The notes under the pieces were generated by a model, which ran no database searches, had not been told where the DNA came from, and saw nothing but the letters and a program-made list of their open reading frames with translations. Both the position numbers and the translations under genes were made by a program. This document shows, piece by piece, positions 15,879-24,410 of a DNA stretch of 64,000 nucleotides (the first letter of the stretch is position 1; every line of letters begins with the position of its first letter). The DNA is from Streptomyces sp. A012304 (GTDB lineage: Bacteria > Actinomycetota > Actinomycetes > Streptomycetales > Streptomycetaceae). The stretch spans positions 1-64,000 of the forward strand of contig NZ_BQUN01000004.1 of the NCBI RefSeq assembly GCF_026008495.1. The letters are read 5' to 3'.

Positions 15879-17333
15879 TCAGTCGAGCGAGACGACGACG
15901 GACTTGACCTTGGTGTAGGCGGCGAGCGCCTCGGGGCCGTACTCGCGCCCGAAGCCCGAGTCCTTGACACCGCCGAAGGGGACGGCGGGGTCGAGCATCG
16001 CCCAGTCGTTGACCCAGACGATGCCGGCCTGGAGCCGGTCGGCGACCCGGTGGGCACGGGCCAGGTCGCCGGTCTGCACCCCCGAGGCCAGTCCGTACGG
16101 GGTGGAGTTGGCGAGGGCGACGGCCTCGTCCTCGGTGTCGAAGGCCTGCACGGTGAGGACCGGGCCGAAGATCTCCTCCTGGACGGCACGGGAGTCGTTG
16201 GGCAGGTCCGCGATCACGGTGGGCTGGTAGTAGTAGCCGCCGTCCAGCTCGATCCGCTCGCCGCCGCAGACGACACGGCCGCCGTCCTTGCGGGCGATGG
16301 CGACGTACTCCTCGACCTTGCGCAGGTGCCTCTCCGCCGCCATCGGGCCGATGACGGTCTCCGGCTTGCGGGGGTCGCCCACGGGCACGCCGGGGACGGC
16401 GTCGGCGAGGATGTTGAGCAGGGTGGCGTAGACCGGGCGGGCCACCAGCAGGCGCGGGCCGCCCATGCAGAACTGGCCGGTGTTGAAGACGAAGCCCTTG
16501 ATGACGGCGCCGACGGCCTTCTCCAGGTCGGCGTCCTCGAAGACGATGTGCGCGGCGTTGCCGCCGAGTTCCATGGTGACCGGCTTCAGGTTCTCGCCGG
16601 CGACGCTCGCCGCGTGCCGGCCGATCGCGGTGGAGCCGGTGAAGGCGATCTTGTCGACGCCGGGGTGGCGCAGCAGCGCCTCACCGGCGACCGGTCCGCT
16701 GCCGGTGACCACGTTGACGACGCCGTCGGGGACACCGGCCCGCTGGAGCAGCCCGGCCATGTACAGGGCGCTCAGCGGGGTCTCGTCGGCGGGCTTGTGG
16801 ACGACCGTGTTGCCGGCGGCGAGGGCCGGGGCGATCTTCGAGCCGGCCAGGATCAGCGGGAAGTTGAACGGGGTGATCGCGGCGACGACCCCGAGCGGCC
16901 CGCGCCTGGTGTAGGCGAGGGCGTTGAGCGGGGTCTCGCGCTGCGCGCCGTCGAGGGTGTAGGCGAGGGAGGCGAAGTACTCGTAGTCGTTGGCCGCGTT
17001 CGTCACGTCCACGGCGTGGGCGAGGGTGATCGGCTTGCCGACGTCGAGGCTCTCCAGCCGTGCGATCTCGTCGGCGTTCTCCCGGATCAGCTCCGCCACC
17101 CGGTACAGGATCCGGCCGCGCTCCCGGCCGCTGAGCCCCGACCACCGGCCGGAGTCGAAGGCCTCGCGGGCGGCGCGTACCGCCGCGTCCACGTCGGCGG
17201 CGCCCGCCTCCGCCACGGTGGTCACGACCGCGCCCCGGGACGGGTCGACCACCTCGGTGCGCGCTCCGTCGGCGGCCTCGCGCCACTGTCCCCCGATGAA
17301 GAGCCGACCGGGGTCGATCTCGAAGGTGGTCAT
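15879..17333 (-). CDS. Aldehyde dehydrogenase (NAD(P)-dependent)
   Basis: A 484-residue class I/II aldehyde dehydrogenase. GAGGAG lies 6 nt before the ATG at 17333; a GTG two codons upstream is also possible. Catalytic residues are visible: the Asn in ITPFNFPL, Lys in VVHKPADETP, the Glu in MELGGNAAH and the nucleophilic Cys in NTGQFCMGGPR, with EIFGPVL in the C-terminal domain. It resembles benzaldehyde/aromatic and betaine aldehyde dehydrogenases. It is first in the operon with the aryl-alcohol dehydrogenase. The promoter region carries two MarR-type palindromes, so it is likely induced by an aromatic or phenolic ligand. Confidence 0.92.
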   Translation of the reverse strand: MTTFEIDPGRLFIGGQWREAADGARTEVVDPSRGAVVTTVAEAGAADVDAAVRAAREAFDSGRWSGLSGRERGRILYRVAELIRENADEIARLESLDVGKPITLAHAVDVTNAANDYEYFASLAYTLDGAQRETPLNALAYTRRGPLGVVAAITPFNFPLILAGSKIAPALAAGNTVVHKPADETPLSALYMAGLLQRAGVPDGVVNVVTGSGPVAGEALLRHPGVDKIAFTGSTAIGRHAASVAGENLKPVTMELGGNAAHIVFEDADLEKAVGAVIKGFVFNTGQFCMGGPRLLVARPVYATLLNILADAVPGVPVGDPRKPETVIGPMAAERHLRKVEEYVAIARKDGGRVVCGGERIELDGGYYYQPTVIADLPNDSRAVQEEIFGPVLTVQAFDTEDEAVALANSTPYGLASGVQTGDLARAHRVADRLQAGIVWVNDWAMLDPAVPFGGVKDSGFGREYGPEALAAYTKVKSVVVSLD

Positions 17334-17366
17334 CGCCACTCCTCAGCATCGTCGCTAAGATTTCAA

Positions 17367-17385
17367 CCAACAGGATTCCTGTTGG
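17367..17385. promoter_or_regulatory. MarR-type operator 1
   Basis: CCAACAGGA-T-TCCTGTTGG is a perfect 19-bp palindrome in the 104-bp region between the ALDH and MarR starts. Its core ACAGGNTTCCTGT is shared with the second site. Confidence 0.75.
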
Positions 17386-17402
17386 TGCGCAGTCTCATTA
17401 CA

Positions 17403-17419
17403 GACAGGTTTCCTGTCAA
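17403..17419. promoter_or_regulatory. MarR-type operator 2 overlapping a -35 box
   Basis: GACAGG-TTT-CCTGTC (17403-17417) is a perfect palindrome sharing the ACAGGNTTCCTGT core with operator 1. On the minus strand TTGACA at 17419-17414 overlaps it and could be the -35 box of the ALDH-ADH operon. Binding here would block that promoter. Confidence 0.7.
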
Positions 17420-17437
17420 TGCTCTAGGCTCGGCCCC

Positions 17438-17875
17438 ATGGCCGGCACCCAGACAACCAAGGCACCCCCGTCCCTCCTCTACATGGTGAAACAGGTGGAA
17501 CTGGTCGTGCGATCCCACCTCGACGAACTGGTCCGACCCTCCGGGATCACCGCCCTGCAGTACACCGCGCTGACCGTGCTGGAGCGCCACGACGGGCTGT
17601 CGGCCGCCCAGCTGGCCCGGGACTCCTTCGTCACCGCCCAGTCCATCGCCGACCTGGTGCGCTCCCTGGAGGGCCGCGGCCTGATCCGCCGGGAGCGCAA
17701 TCCGCGCAACCGGCGCGAGCTGCTGATCCTGCTCACCGAGGAGGGGCGCGAACTGCTCGCGCGACACGAGGGGCCGGTGCGGGAGCTGGAGGAACGGATG
17801 GTCCGGGACCTCACGGCACACCAGAGCGAGCAGTTCCGGCTGGCGCTGACCAAGGCGTGGCAGGCGCTGTCGTAG
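17438..17875 (+). CDS. MarR-family transcriptional regulator
   Basis: A 145-residue protein with the winged helix-turn-helix of MarR: ITALQYTALTVLERHDGLSAAQLARDSFVTAQSIADLV as helices and recognition helix, then RERNPRNRRELLILLTEEGRELL as the wing. Dimerisation helices lie at both ends. No strong Shine-Dalgarno precedes the ATG, so it may be leaderless or weakly translated. It is divergent from the ALDH-ADH operon and next to two matching palindromes, so autorepression and repression of the dehydrogenases are likely. Confidence 0.9.
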   Translation: MAGTQTTKAPPSLLYMVKQVELVVRSHLDELVRPSGITALQYTALTVLERHDGLSAAQLARDSFVTAQSIADLVRSLEGRGLIRRERNPRNRRELLILLTEEGRELLARHEGPVRELEERMVRDLTAHQSEQFRLALTKAWQALS

Positions 17876-17933
17876 CGATCCTCCGGGGCACCCCCGAGGA
17901 CCTCCCGGGCCCGGCGCGCGGGTCGTCCGACCC

Positions 17934-17993
17934 GTTCACGACCTCGTTCACGGCCTGGTTCATGGCCTGGTTCACGGCTTCGTTCACGGCGCG
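17934..17993. repeat. Five tandem 12-bp repeats
   Basis: GTTCACGACCTC, GTTCACGGCCTG, GTTCATGGCCTG, GTTCACGGCTTC and GTTCACGGCGCG lie end to end in the gap after the MarR gene. The copies differ mostly in their last bases. The array is not inside a supported gene. Confidence 0.85.
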
Positions 17994-18156
17994 AAAAAAC
18001 TCGGTCGAGACACGCCCTCAATTCGAAGACATATGTCAACCGAACATGCTGGAATTCACTCCATCGGGGGTAACTTGCTGGAGCGGGGAACTGCTGTGCG
18101 CTGCCCCGCCGTTGGAGGCTCCCGACCGGTGGAGCGGCGTTGGAGGCGATGTCGTC

Positions 18157-18537
18157 GTGCAGCAGGAACCCACCGCGGACACCCCGCATCTGCGCGTCCG
18201 CAGGGACCGGGGGTACACGGTCCTGGAGTTCCACGGCGAGATCGACATCGTCGCCGAGACGGAGATCGCCCCGCACCTCGACGACGCCACCGCCGGCAAC
18301 GCCCCTCGGGTGGTGCTCGACCTGAGCCGCATCGACTTCTTCGACTGCTCCGGACTGCGCCTGCTCCACCGGGCCCGCAACCGCGTCCTGGAGCACGGCG
18401 GGCAGCTGCACCTCGTCTGCGACCATCCGCTGACCCTGCGCGTCCTGCGCGCCACCGGCCTGCTGCGGCTGCTGCCGGCCGCGCCGACACTGGATGCGGC
18501 CCTGCAACGGCCGGAGGCCACGTCCGGCTCGTTATGA
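18157..18537 (+). CDS. STAS-domain anti-anti-sigma factor
   Basis: A 126-residue single STAS domain. The GTG at 18157 has GGAGG 10 nt upstream; the frame is open further upstream. The core is VLEFHGEIDIVAETEIAPHL, followed by LDLSRIDFFDCSGLRLL. Ser65 in D-C-S-G-L is the residue that anti-sigma kinases phosphorylate in SpoIIAA/RsbV proteins. When unphosphorylated, such proteins bind the anti-sigma kinase and release a SigB/SigF-type sigma factor. No anti-sigma kinase or sigma gene is adjacent, so the partner is encoded elsewhere. A long leader with a 12-bp repeat array separates it from the MarR gene. Confidence 0.88.
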   Translation: MQQEPTADTPHLRVRRDRGYTVLEFHGEIDIVAETEIAPHLDDATAGNAPRVVLDLSRIDFFDCSGLRLLHRARNRVLEHGGQLHLVCDHPLTLRVLRATGLLRLLPAAPTLDAALQRPEATSGSL

Positions 18538-18701
18538 ACGCGGGGCCTCACCCCGTGCTTCTCGCCACCGCGCGCGCCGCAGGCGGGTGACTCTTCAGTC
18601 CCAACCGTCCCGCCCCGCCCCACTCTGTCACGGAACGTCAACAACAGGGTCTGGCAAGGAGTTCGACGGGAATCCGTTCCCCAGGAAGGAGGACCGTCGG
18701 C

Positions 18702-19364
18702 ATGACGACTCCCATCAGGCGCCTCCCGAGGCGCATGCCCGGTTGGGCCAAGGCGCTCACCGCTGTCGTGGCCGTGCTCGTCGTGATGTTCGCCGGGATC
18801 CGGCTGAGCCTCCTGCCGGGCCTGCGCGACTTCTTCGGCACCGAGACCCACGACCGCTCCGGCCCCGCCCTGCTCAAGTCGATCCAGGACATGAGCCGCT
18901 ACGAGGCCGCCTCCGGCACGTTCCAGGTCGTCGTGGACCTGGAGAAGGACGCCAAGTACCTCCCGGACGCGCTGCGCGGCACCCGCACCCTGTACGTCGG
19001 GGCGGGCACCGTGGACGCCTACGTCGATCTCGGCGAGGTCGACGACAAGGACGTGACGGTCGACGACGCCCGCACGTCGGCCACGCTGCGGCTGCCCCAC
19101 GCCCGGCTCGGCACCCCGGCCCTGGACCCCGACAGCTCCTACGCGGTCTCCAAGCAGCGCGGTCTCCTCGACCGCCTCGGCGACCTGTTCTCCGACAACC
19201 CCAACAGCGAGCAGGCCGTGCAGCAGCTCGCCGTGCGGCACATCGCCGACGCGGCCAAGGAGAGCGAGCTGACCGCGCGCGCCGAGACCAACACGACCGG
19301 CATGCTCCAGGGCCTGCTGCGCTCCCTCGGCTTCAAGGAGGTGCGTGTGTCCTACGGCAGCTGA
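18702..19364 (+). CDS. DUF4230 membrane-anchored protein
   Basis: A 220-residue protein with an N-terminal signal-anchor helix (WAKALTAVVAVLVVMFAGIRL) after a basic cytoplasmic tail, and an extracytoplasmic domain of the DUF4230 type (SRYEAASGTFQVVVDLEKDAKYLP, VYVDLGEV-like repeats, TARAETNTTGMLQGLLRSLGF at the end). AAGGAGG precedes the ATG. Function is unknown; the family is common in actinobacteria and Firmicutes. It lies upstream of a VanZ-like gene in the same direction, 94 bp apart. Confidence 0.85.
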   Translation: MTTPIRRLPRRMPGWAKALTAVVAVLVVMFAGIRLSLLPGLRDFFGTETHDRSGPALLKSIQDMSRYEAASGTFQVVVDLEKDAKYLPDALRGTRTLYVGAGTVDAYVDLGEVDDKDVTVDDARTSATLRLPHARLGTPALDPDSSYAVSKQRGLLDRLGDLFSDNPNSEQAVQQLAVRHIADAAKESELTARAETNTTGMLQGLLRSLGFKEVRVSYGS

Positions 19365-19458
19365 CCGGACGGCGGGCCGCATCCTCGGGCCGTCCGCGGG
19401 TAACCGCCTTATGACGCACGGAAGTTGACGTAGAGCAGCTGGACACCCGGAGGACCGC

Positions 19459-20085
19459 ATGGCCCGTGCAGTCTCACGTCCGTCCGCCTCCCTCATCGGG
19501 CGGGTCGCGTCCCGTCTGCGCCCGCGCGGTTCGGCACCGCCGACGGCGCCCGCCGAGCCCGCCCGCGAGCCCGGGCGGTCCCGGCCCGCCGGACGGCGGG
19601 CGCGGGACGGCGGGCGCGGCGAACGCCGTCCGCTGCCGTTCCCGCTGCGGCTGCTGGCGATGGTGTGCGCCTTCGCGTTCATGGTGGCCTTCGCCGTCGT
19701 CCTGGCCCGCCTCACCTTGGAGCCCTCCCCCGCGTCCGAGGAGCTGGTGCACTCCAACCTGCGTCCGGGCCGCTCGCTGCGGGCCTATCTCGACCAGCCC
19801 GAACTGCGCGACGCGGTGAAGCAGATCGGCGGCAACCTACTGCTGGGCGTGCCGTTCGGCGTCCTGGTGCCGGTCCTCGCGCCCCGCGCGCGCGGGCTGG
19901 TGCGGGTGCTGCTGCTGACGGCGTGCGTGATGCTGTCGGTGGAGTTCGCCCAGGGCGCGCTGGTGACCGGGCGCGCCTTCGACATCGACGACGTCATCCT
20001 CAACACGGCGGGCGCGCTGATCGGCTACCTGCTGCTGGGCCGGCGCGTCAGCCGGGCGGTGCACGCACGCGAGCGGCGCGTGTGA
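19459..20085 (+). CDS. VanZ-family membrane protein
   Basis: A 208-residue protein with a long basic, Pro-rich cytoplasmic N-terminus and four hydrophobic segments. The VanZ signature is seen in NLRPGRSLRAYL, IGGNLLLGVPFGVLVPVL, SVEFAQGAL and FDIDDVILNTAGALIGYLL. VanZ proteins contribute to glycopeptide or teicoplanin resistance in some Firmicutes; in Streptomyces most are of unknown role. GGAGGAC precedes the ATG. Regulation is not evident from the sequence. Confidence 0.87.
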   Translation: MARAVSRPSASLIGRVASRLRPRGSAPPTAPAEPAREPGRSRPAGRRARDGGRGERRPLPFPLRLLAMVCAFAFMVAFAVVLARLTLEPSPASEELVHSNLRPGRSLRAYLDQPELRDAVKQIGGNLLLGVPFGVLVPVLAPRARGLVRVLLLTACVMLSVEFAQGALVTGRAFDIDDVILNTAGALIGYLLLGRRVSRAVHARERRV

Positions 20086-20112
20086 CGCCGCACGCCGGGG
20101 GCGAGCGGGCGG

Positions 20113-20349
20113 CTAGCGCGGGGACCAGGTGTACCGGTCGCCGCCCACCCAGCGCACCACGTCCGGGTCGTCGAGGTCGTGGACCGTGATGCCGAACGCG
20201 GCGGCCGTCTGGAGGACGTCGGTCACGGTCCTCGCCTCACCGACCACCTCACCGTCGATTTCCACGATGCGGAACGGCGATGTGCCGGGCTGCACCCCGA
20301 GCACCGTGATCCGCGGATGGGAGATGTAAGGGCTCGCGATTTCGGTCAT
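20113..20349 (-). CDS. Small conserved-type hypothetical protein
   Basis: A 78-residue protein, MTEIASPYISHPRITVLG at the start and VGGDRYTWSPR at the end. It reads like a real soluble alpha/beta protein: hydrophobic residues alternate and an acidic LDDPDVVRW stretch follows a helix. I do not recognise a named family. No clear Shine-Dalgarno precedes the ATG at 20349; an in-frame upstream start at 20388 would add 13 residues. It converges on the VanZ gene with 27 bp between stops. Confidence 0.6.
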   Translation of the reverse strand: MTEIASPYISHPRITVLGVQPGTSPFRIVEIDGEVVGEARTVTDVLQTAAAFGITVHDLDDPDVVRWVGGDRYTWSPR

Positions 20350-20542
20350 GACATAGAGCGTAAGACGCAACCGGCCGGTACGAATCACCCGATTTCCCCG
20401 TATAGCGGATCCGGCACCGCCGCCTCCACCGCGCCTTGAGTGGCCGGCCGTCCGAAGGCGCCGTGCTCACCCAGCCGGGAGAGGACGGGGCGACCGTGCG
20501 GCCCTGGTCGAACAGCAGGAACTCGTGCGCTGTCTCGTCGGC

Positions 20543-21352
20543 TCAGGGGCGACGCCAGTCGTCGCCGGTGAGGTGCGAGCCGGCCTGCGGGCCCATCCGC
20601 AGCATGCCGCCGTCGACGCTCCAGGAGGCCCCGGTGACGTACGAGGCGTCGGGCCCGGCGAGGAAGGCGATGACGGCGGCGACCTCGCGGGCGTCGCCGG
20701 GGCGGCCCAGCGGCACACCCGGCCGCTCCACGGTGTGCACGTCGACGTCCTCCTGCCCGGTCATGGGGGTGGCGATCTCGCCGGGGGCGACGGCGTTGAC
20801 GGTGATGCCGAACTCGGCGAGTTCCAGCGCCATCACCTGGGTGAGCAGACCGAGGCCGCCCTTGGCCGCGCAGTAGGGGGCGGCGCCGACGCGCGGCTGG
20901 TGCTCGTGGACGGAGGTGACGTTGACGATCCGGCCGCCGTCGCCCTGCCGGATCATGTGCCGGGCCGCCTTCTGCCCGCACAGGAACGGCCCGATCAGGT
21001 CGACGTCCAGCACCCGGCGCACCTCGTCGAGTTCCAGGTCGACAAAGGGCGTCATGGTGCCCGTACCGGCGTTGTTGACGAGGACGTCGAGGCGGCCGAG
21101 CCGGTCGCACAGCTCGTCGACGGTGCCGGCGGCGGTGGGCAGCCGGGTGAGGTCGAGCTGCGCGACGGCGGCCCGCCGGCCGTGCCCGCGGACCTCCTCC
21201 GCGGTCTCCTCGGCACCCCTGAGGTCGCTGTGCCAGGTGATGCCGATGTCCATCCCGGCCTGGGCGAGGCGTACGGCGGTGGCGCGGCCGATGCCGGAGT
21301 CGGCTCCGGTGATCACGGCCACCCTGGGGCGGGGCGCGGCGGGGGCGGACAT
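20543..21352 (-). CDS. Short-chain dehydrogenase/reductase
   Basis: A 269-residue classical SDR: TGADSGIGRATAVRLAQ binds the cofactor, NNAGTG follows at the usual spacing, and the catalytic Ser-Tyr-Lys are in VTSVHEHQP and YCAAKGGLG. GRPGDAREVAAVIAFLAGPDASYVTGASWSVDGGM is the standard C-terminal part. The ATG at 21352 has GAGGAGG-type sequence upstream. The substrate is unknown; the closest functional groups are glucose-1-dehydrogenase-like and general stress SDRs. It is divergent from the PHP-protein operon with about 140 bp between. Confidence 0.9.
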   Translation of the reverse strand: MSAPAAPRPRVAVITGADSGIGRATAVRLAQAGMDIGITWHSDLRGAEETAEEVRGHGRRAAVAQLDLTRLPTAAGTVDELCDRLGRLDVLVNNAGTGTMTPFVDLELDEVRRVLDVDLIGPFLCGQKAARHMIRQGDGGRIVNVTSVHEHQPRVGAAPYCAAKGGLGLLTQVMALELAEFGITVNAVAPGEIATPMTGQEDVDVHTVERPGVPLGRPGDAREVAAVIAFLAGPDASYVTGASWSVDGGMLRMGPQAGSHLTGDDWRRP

Positions 21353-21491
21353 CGCGGGGCCTCCTCGGACGGCGGGGGTGGTGGGACGTCGCAGTACCCG
21401 GGTGCGTGCCGGACAAACCGCGTCGCCCGTCGCCGTGCGGACCGGGCGCGGTCGGGGAACCCTGGAGCCAGGAAGAGGCCAGGAGGTGCCG

Positions 21492-22529
21492 ATGGATCCC
21501 GTCGAGGCCCTGGAGCGGATCGCCTTCCTGCTGGAGCGGTCGCTCGCGCCGACGTACCGCATGCGGGCCTTCCGCACCGCGGCCGCGGTGGTGGGGCGGC
21601 TGCCCGCCGGGGAGGTCGAGGAGCGGGCGGCCGCGGGCACGCTGGAGTCGCTCAAAGGGGTCGGCCCGAAGACCGCGCAGGTGGTGCGTGAGGCGCTGGA
21701 CGGGCGGGTGCCGGCGTATCTGGAGAAGCTGGAGGGCGAGGTCGGCGGGCCCCTCGGCGCGGGCGGCTCCCGGCTGCGGGCGTCGCTGCGCGGCGACTGC
21801 CATGTGCACTCCGACTGGTCGGACGGCGGCAGCCCGATCGAGGAGATGGGCCGGGCGGCGATCGCGCTCGGGCACGAGTGGATGGCGCTGACCGACCACT
21901 CGCCGCGGCTGACGGTGGCCCGCGGGCTGTCCGCGGAGCGGCTGCTGCGGCAGCTGGACGTGGTCGAGGAGCTGAACGCGACCTGGGCGCCGTTCCGGCT
22001 GCTGACCGGCATCGAGTGCGACATCCTCGAGGACGGCTCGCTCGACCAGGAGCCGGAGCTGCTGGACCGGCTCGACGTGGTCGTGGTGTCGGTGCACTCC
22101 AAGCTGCGCATGGACGAGCGTGCCATGACCCGCCGGATGGTGCGGGCCGTGCGCGATCCGCACGCCGACGTGCTCGGGCACTGCACCGGCCGGCTGGTGA
22201 CGGGGCGCGGGCGGCCGGAGTCGCGGTTCGACCCCGACGAGGTGTTCGCGGCGTGCGCCGGGTCGGGCACCGCGGTGGAGATCAACAGCCGGCCCGAGCG
22301 GCTGGACCCGCCCCGGCGGCTGCTGCGGCGGGCCGTCGAGGCGGGAGTGCTGTTCTCGGTGGACACCGACGCGCACGCGCCGGGCCAGCTGGACTGGCAG
22401 ATCCTCGGCTGCGAGCGGGCCGAGGAGTGCGGGGTGCCCGCGGAGCGGGTGGTGACCACCTGGCCGGTGGCGGACCTGCTGTCCTGGACCCGACAGGGGC
22501 GGGTGCCGGCGGGCGTGGCGGGTGGCTGA
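21492..22529 (+). CDS. PHP-domain phosphoesterase with N-terminal helix-hairpin-helix domain
   Basis: A 345-residue protein with AGGAGG 5 nt before the ATG. Residues about 1-95 form a PolX-like helical region with a helix-hairpin-helix (LESLKGVGPKTAQVVREAL). Residues about 100-340 are a PHP domain with metal-binding motifs DCHVHSDWSDG, ALTDHSPR, GIECDI, VVSVHSK, GHCTGR and SVDTDAHAP. In PolX DNA polymerases the PHP follows the polymerase domain; here the polymerase palm is absent. It could be a DNA-end phosphatase or nuclease in repair, or a histidinol-phosphatase-like enzyme; the helix-hairpin-helix favours DNA. It heads an operon with a HAD phosphatase and a FUSC protein. Confidence 0.85.
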   Translation: MDPVEALERIAFLLERSLAPTYRMRAFRTAAAVVGRLPAGEVEERAAAGTLESLKGVGPKTAQVVREALDGRVPAYLEKLEGEVGGPLGAGGSRLRASLRGDCHVHSDWSDGGSPIEEMGRAAIALGHEWMALTDHSPRLTVARGLSAERLLRQLDVVEELNATWAPFRLLTGIECDILEDGSLDQEPELLDRLDVVVVSVHSKLRMDERAMTRRMVRAVRDPHADVLGHCTGRLVTGRGRPESRFDPDEVFAACAGSGTAVEINSRPERLDPPRRLLRRAVEAGVLFSVDTDAHAPGQLDWQILGCERAEECGVPAERVVTTWPVADLLSWTRQGRVPAGVAGG

Positions 22530-22569
22530 CGTGGTACCCGGGGCTCCCCGCGAAGGAAGGACTCCCCGG

Positions 22570-23226
22570 ATGGAACGCGCCGCCGTCTTCGATGTCGACG
22601 GCACCCTCGTCGACACCAACCACCTCCATGTCGTGACCTGGTGGGAGGCCCTGCGCCAGGCAGGGCACCGGGTGCCGACACACGCCGTGCACCGGGCGAT
22701 CGGCCTGTCGTCCACCGACCTGATCGCCCATCTCCTGGGCGAGGACCGCGACAAGGACCAGGACGCCGGGCTGAGCGCCGCCCACAAGGCGCTGTACGGG
22801 CAGTACTTCGACCGGCTGGCCGCGCTGCGGGACGCCGGCGCGCTGCTGGAGCGGCTGCACGGCGACGGCTGGAAGGTGGTGCTCGCCACCTCGGCGAGCG
22901 GGGCGGAACTGTCGGCGCTGCGCCGCGCCCTGGACGCCGACGAGGCGATCACGGCCACGGCGAGCGCGGACGACGTCGAGCGGGGCAAGCCCGCGCCCGA
23001 GCCCGTCGAGCACGCCCTGGAACTGGCCGGCGTGCCCGCCGAGCGGGCCGTGTTCGTCGGCGACTCGGTATGGGACATGCGGGCGGGTCGCCGGGCCGGG
23101 GTGCGCTGCGTGGGCGTGCTGTGCGGCGGTGTCCCGCGCGCCGATCTGGAGGAGGCGGGCGCCGAGGCGGTCTACGCCGACCCGGCCGACCTGCTGGCGT
23201 CCCTGGAGGACAGCCCGCTGGCATGA
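22570..23226 (+). CDS. HAD-superfamily phosphatase
   Basis: A 218-residue HAD hydrolase. Motif I is VFDVDGTLVDTN, motif II LATSASG, motif III the Lys in RGKPAPEPVEHAL and motif IV VFVGDSVWDM; the cap lies between motifs I and II, so it is subclass IA (phosphoglycolate-phosphatase-like). The ATG at 22570 has GAAGGAAGGA upstream; a GTG at 22522 overlapping the PHP gene is the alternative. Its stop overlaps the FUSC start by 4 bp (ATGA), so the two are co-translated. The substrate is unknown. Confidence 0.87.
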   Translation: MERAAVFDVDGTLVDTNHLHVVTWWEALRQAGHRVPTHAVHRAIGLSSTDLIAHLLGEDRDKDQDAGLSAAHKALYGQYFDRLAALRDAGALLERLHGDGWKVVLATSASGAELSALRRALDADEAITATASADDVERGKPAPEPVEHALELAGVPAERAVFVGDSVWDMRAGRRAGVRCVGVLCGGVPRADLEEAGAEAVYADPADLLASLEDSPLA

Positions 23227-24410
23227 GCATCGGGGTGGGGAAACGCTGGACGGAGGCCGTACGCCGGGAGGCGGGTGCCGTCGCCCGGGCCGTACGGGCG
23301 GCCCGGAGCGGGCCCGGGCGCGAGCGGGACCTGATCGTGCAGTCGCTCAAGGCGACGCTGGCCGCGGTGCTCGCCTGGCTGGTCGGAAGCGTCTGGCTGG
23401 GCGACCCGATGGCCCTGATGGCGCCCTGGGTGGCGCTGGTGCTGGTGCAGACCACGGTGTACGGCTCGCTGCGCCAGGCCGCCCAGCAGTGGACGGCGAT
23501 CTGCGCGGGCACGCTGCTCGCCTCGGCGGCGCAGGCGCTGACCGGGGACACCCTGGGCGCGCTGGCGCTGTCCGTCCCGCTGCTGATGCTGCTGGCGCAC
23601 TGGCCCCGCTTCGGCGACCAGGGCATCTACGCGGCCACCACGGCGGTGTTCACGCTGGCCTCGGGCGCGGTGTCGGTGTCGGCGGTCGGGCACCGGGTGG
23701 GGCAGGCGGCGCTCGGCGCGGTGATCGGGGTGGTGGTCAACGCGCTGGTGCTGCCGCCGGTCCATCTGCGGGACGTGCGGGAGAACCTCGCGGCGCTGGC
23801 GCGGGAGGCGGGCGAGACGCTGCACGCGGTCGCCGCCGGGCTGGCCGACGGCGAGTGGGACGGGACGACGGCCGACGACTGGTCGCGGGGTGCCGGCCGG
23901 CTGGAACGGCGGTGCGAGGGCCTGCGGTCGGCGCGGGGCTGGAGCCGGGAGAGCCTGCGTCTGACGACCGGCCCGCTGCGCGCGCTGCACCGGGTGCCGC
24001 TCGATGTGCCGCCGGAGTGGGAGGACGGCCGCTGGAGCCGGGTGGCGGAACATGTCACGGCCCTCACCCGCACCCTCGCGGTCGCGGCCGACGACGACCG
24101 CGCCCCGGCCCCGCCGGAGGCGGCGGCGCTGCGGGTCTACGCCCGGCTGCTGGAGCTGATCGGCGACGCGTGCCGGGCCGAGGCCGACCGTTTCCTGCGC
24201 GCGGGCCCCACCGCTCTCGACGGGGCGGGCCGGGCGGACCGGGGCGAGGCGGAGATGCGGGAGCTGCGCGCCCGGTTGCAGGACAGTCTGCGCGACCACG
24301 CGGGGCGGGGCGCGGCGCACACGGCCGTGCTCGGGACGCTGCTGCTCCAGGCGGAGAACCTCTGGGCCGAGGTCCTTCCCGGCGCCCGGCGGGAGAGCCG
24401 GCAGGCGTGA
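23223..24410 (+). CDS. FUSC/aromatic-acid-exporter-type membrane protein
   Basis: A 395-residue protein. After a basic N-terminal helix come about six membrane helices (from VQSLKATLAAVLAWLV to LGAVIGVVVNALVLPPV), then a long helical cytoplasmic domain. The pattern fits the FUSC/ArAE family, in which p-hydroxybenzoate efflux proteins are the known examples. It is third in the operon with the PHP and HAD genes and is followed by a terminator. The substrate is unknown. A second family member is encoded at 30386-31639. Confidence 0.82.
   Translation: MSIGVGKRWTEAVRREAGAVARAVRAARSGPGRERDLIVQSLKATLAAVLAWLVGSVWLGDPMALMAPWVALVLVQTTVYGSLRQAAQQWTAICAGTLLASAAQALTGDTLGALALSVPLLMLLAHWPRFGDQGIYAATTAVFTLASGAVSVSAVGHRVGQAALGAVIGVVVNALVLPPVHLRDVRENLAALAREAGETLHAVAAGLADGEWDGTTADDWSRGAGRLERRCEGLRSARGWSRESLRLTTGPLRALHRVPLDVPPEWEDGRWSRVAEHVTALTRTLAVAADDDRAPAPPEAAALRVYARLLELIGDACRAEADRFLRAGPTALDGAGRADRGEAEMRELRARLQDSLRDHAGRGAAHTAVLGTLLLQAENLWAEVLPGARRESRQA

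Noticed and set aside
20385..23078. 897-codon minus-strand ORF over the PHP and HAD genes
   Set aside because: The SDR gene is in another frame and has a proper start at 21352; the rest is antisense to motif-bearing genes.
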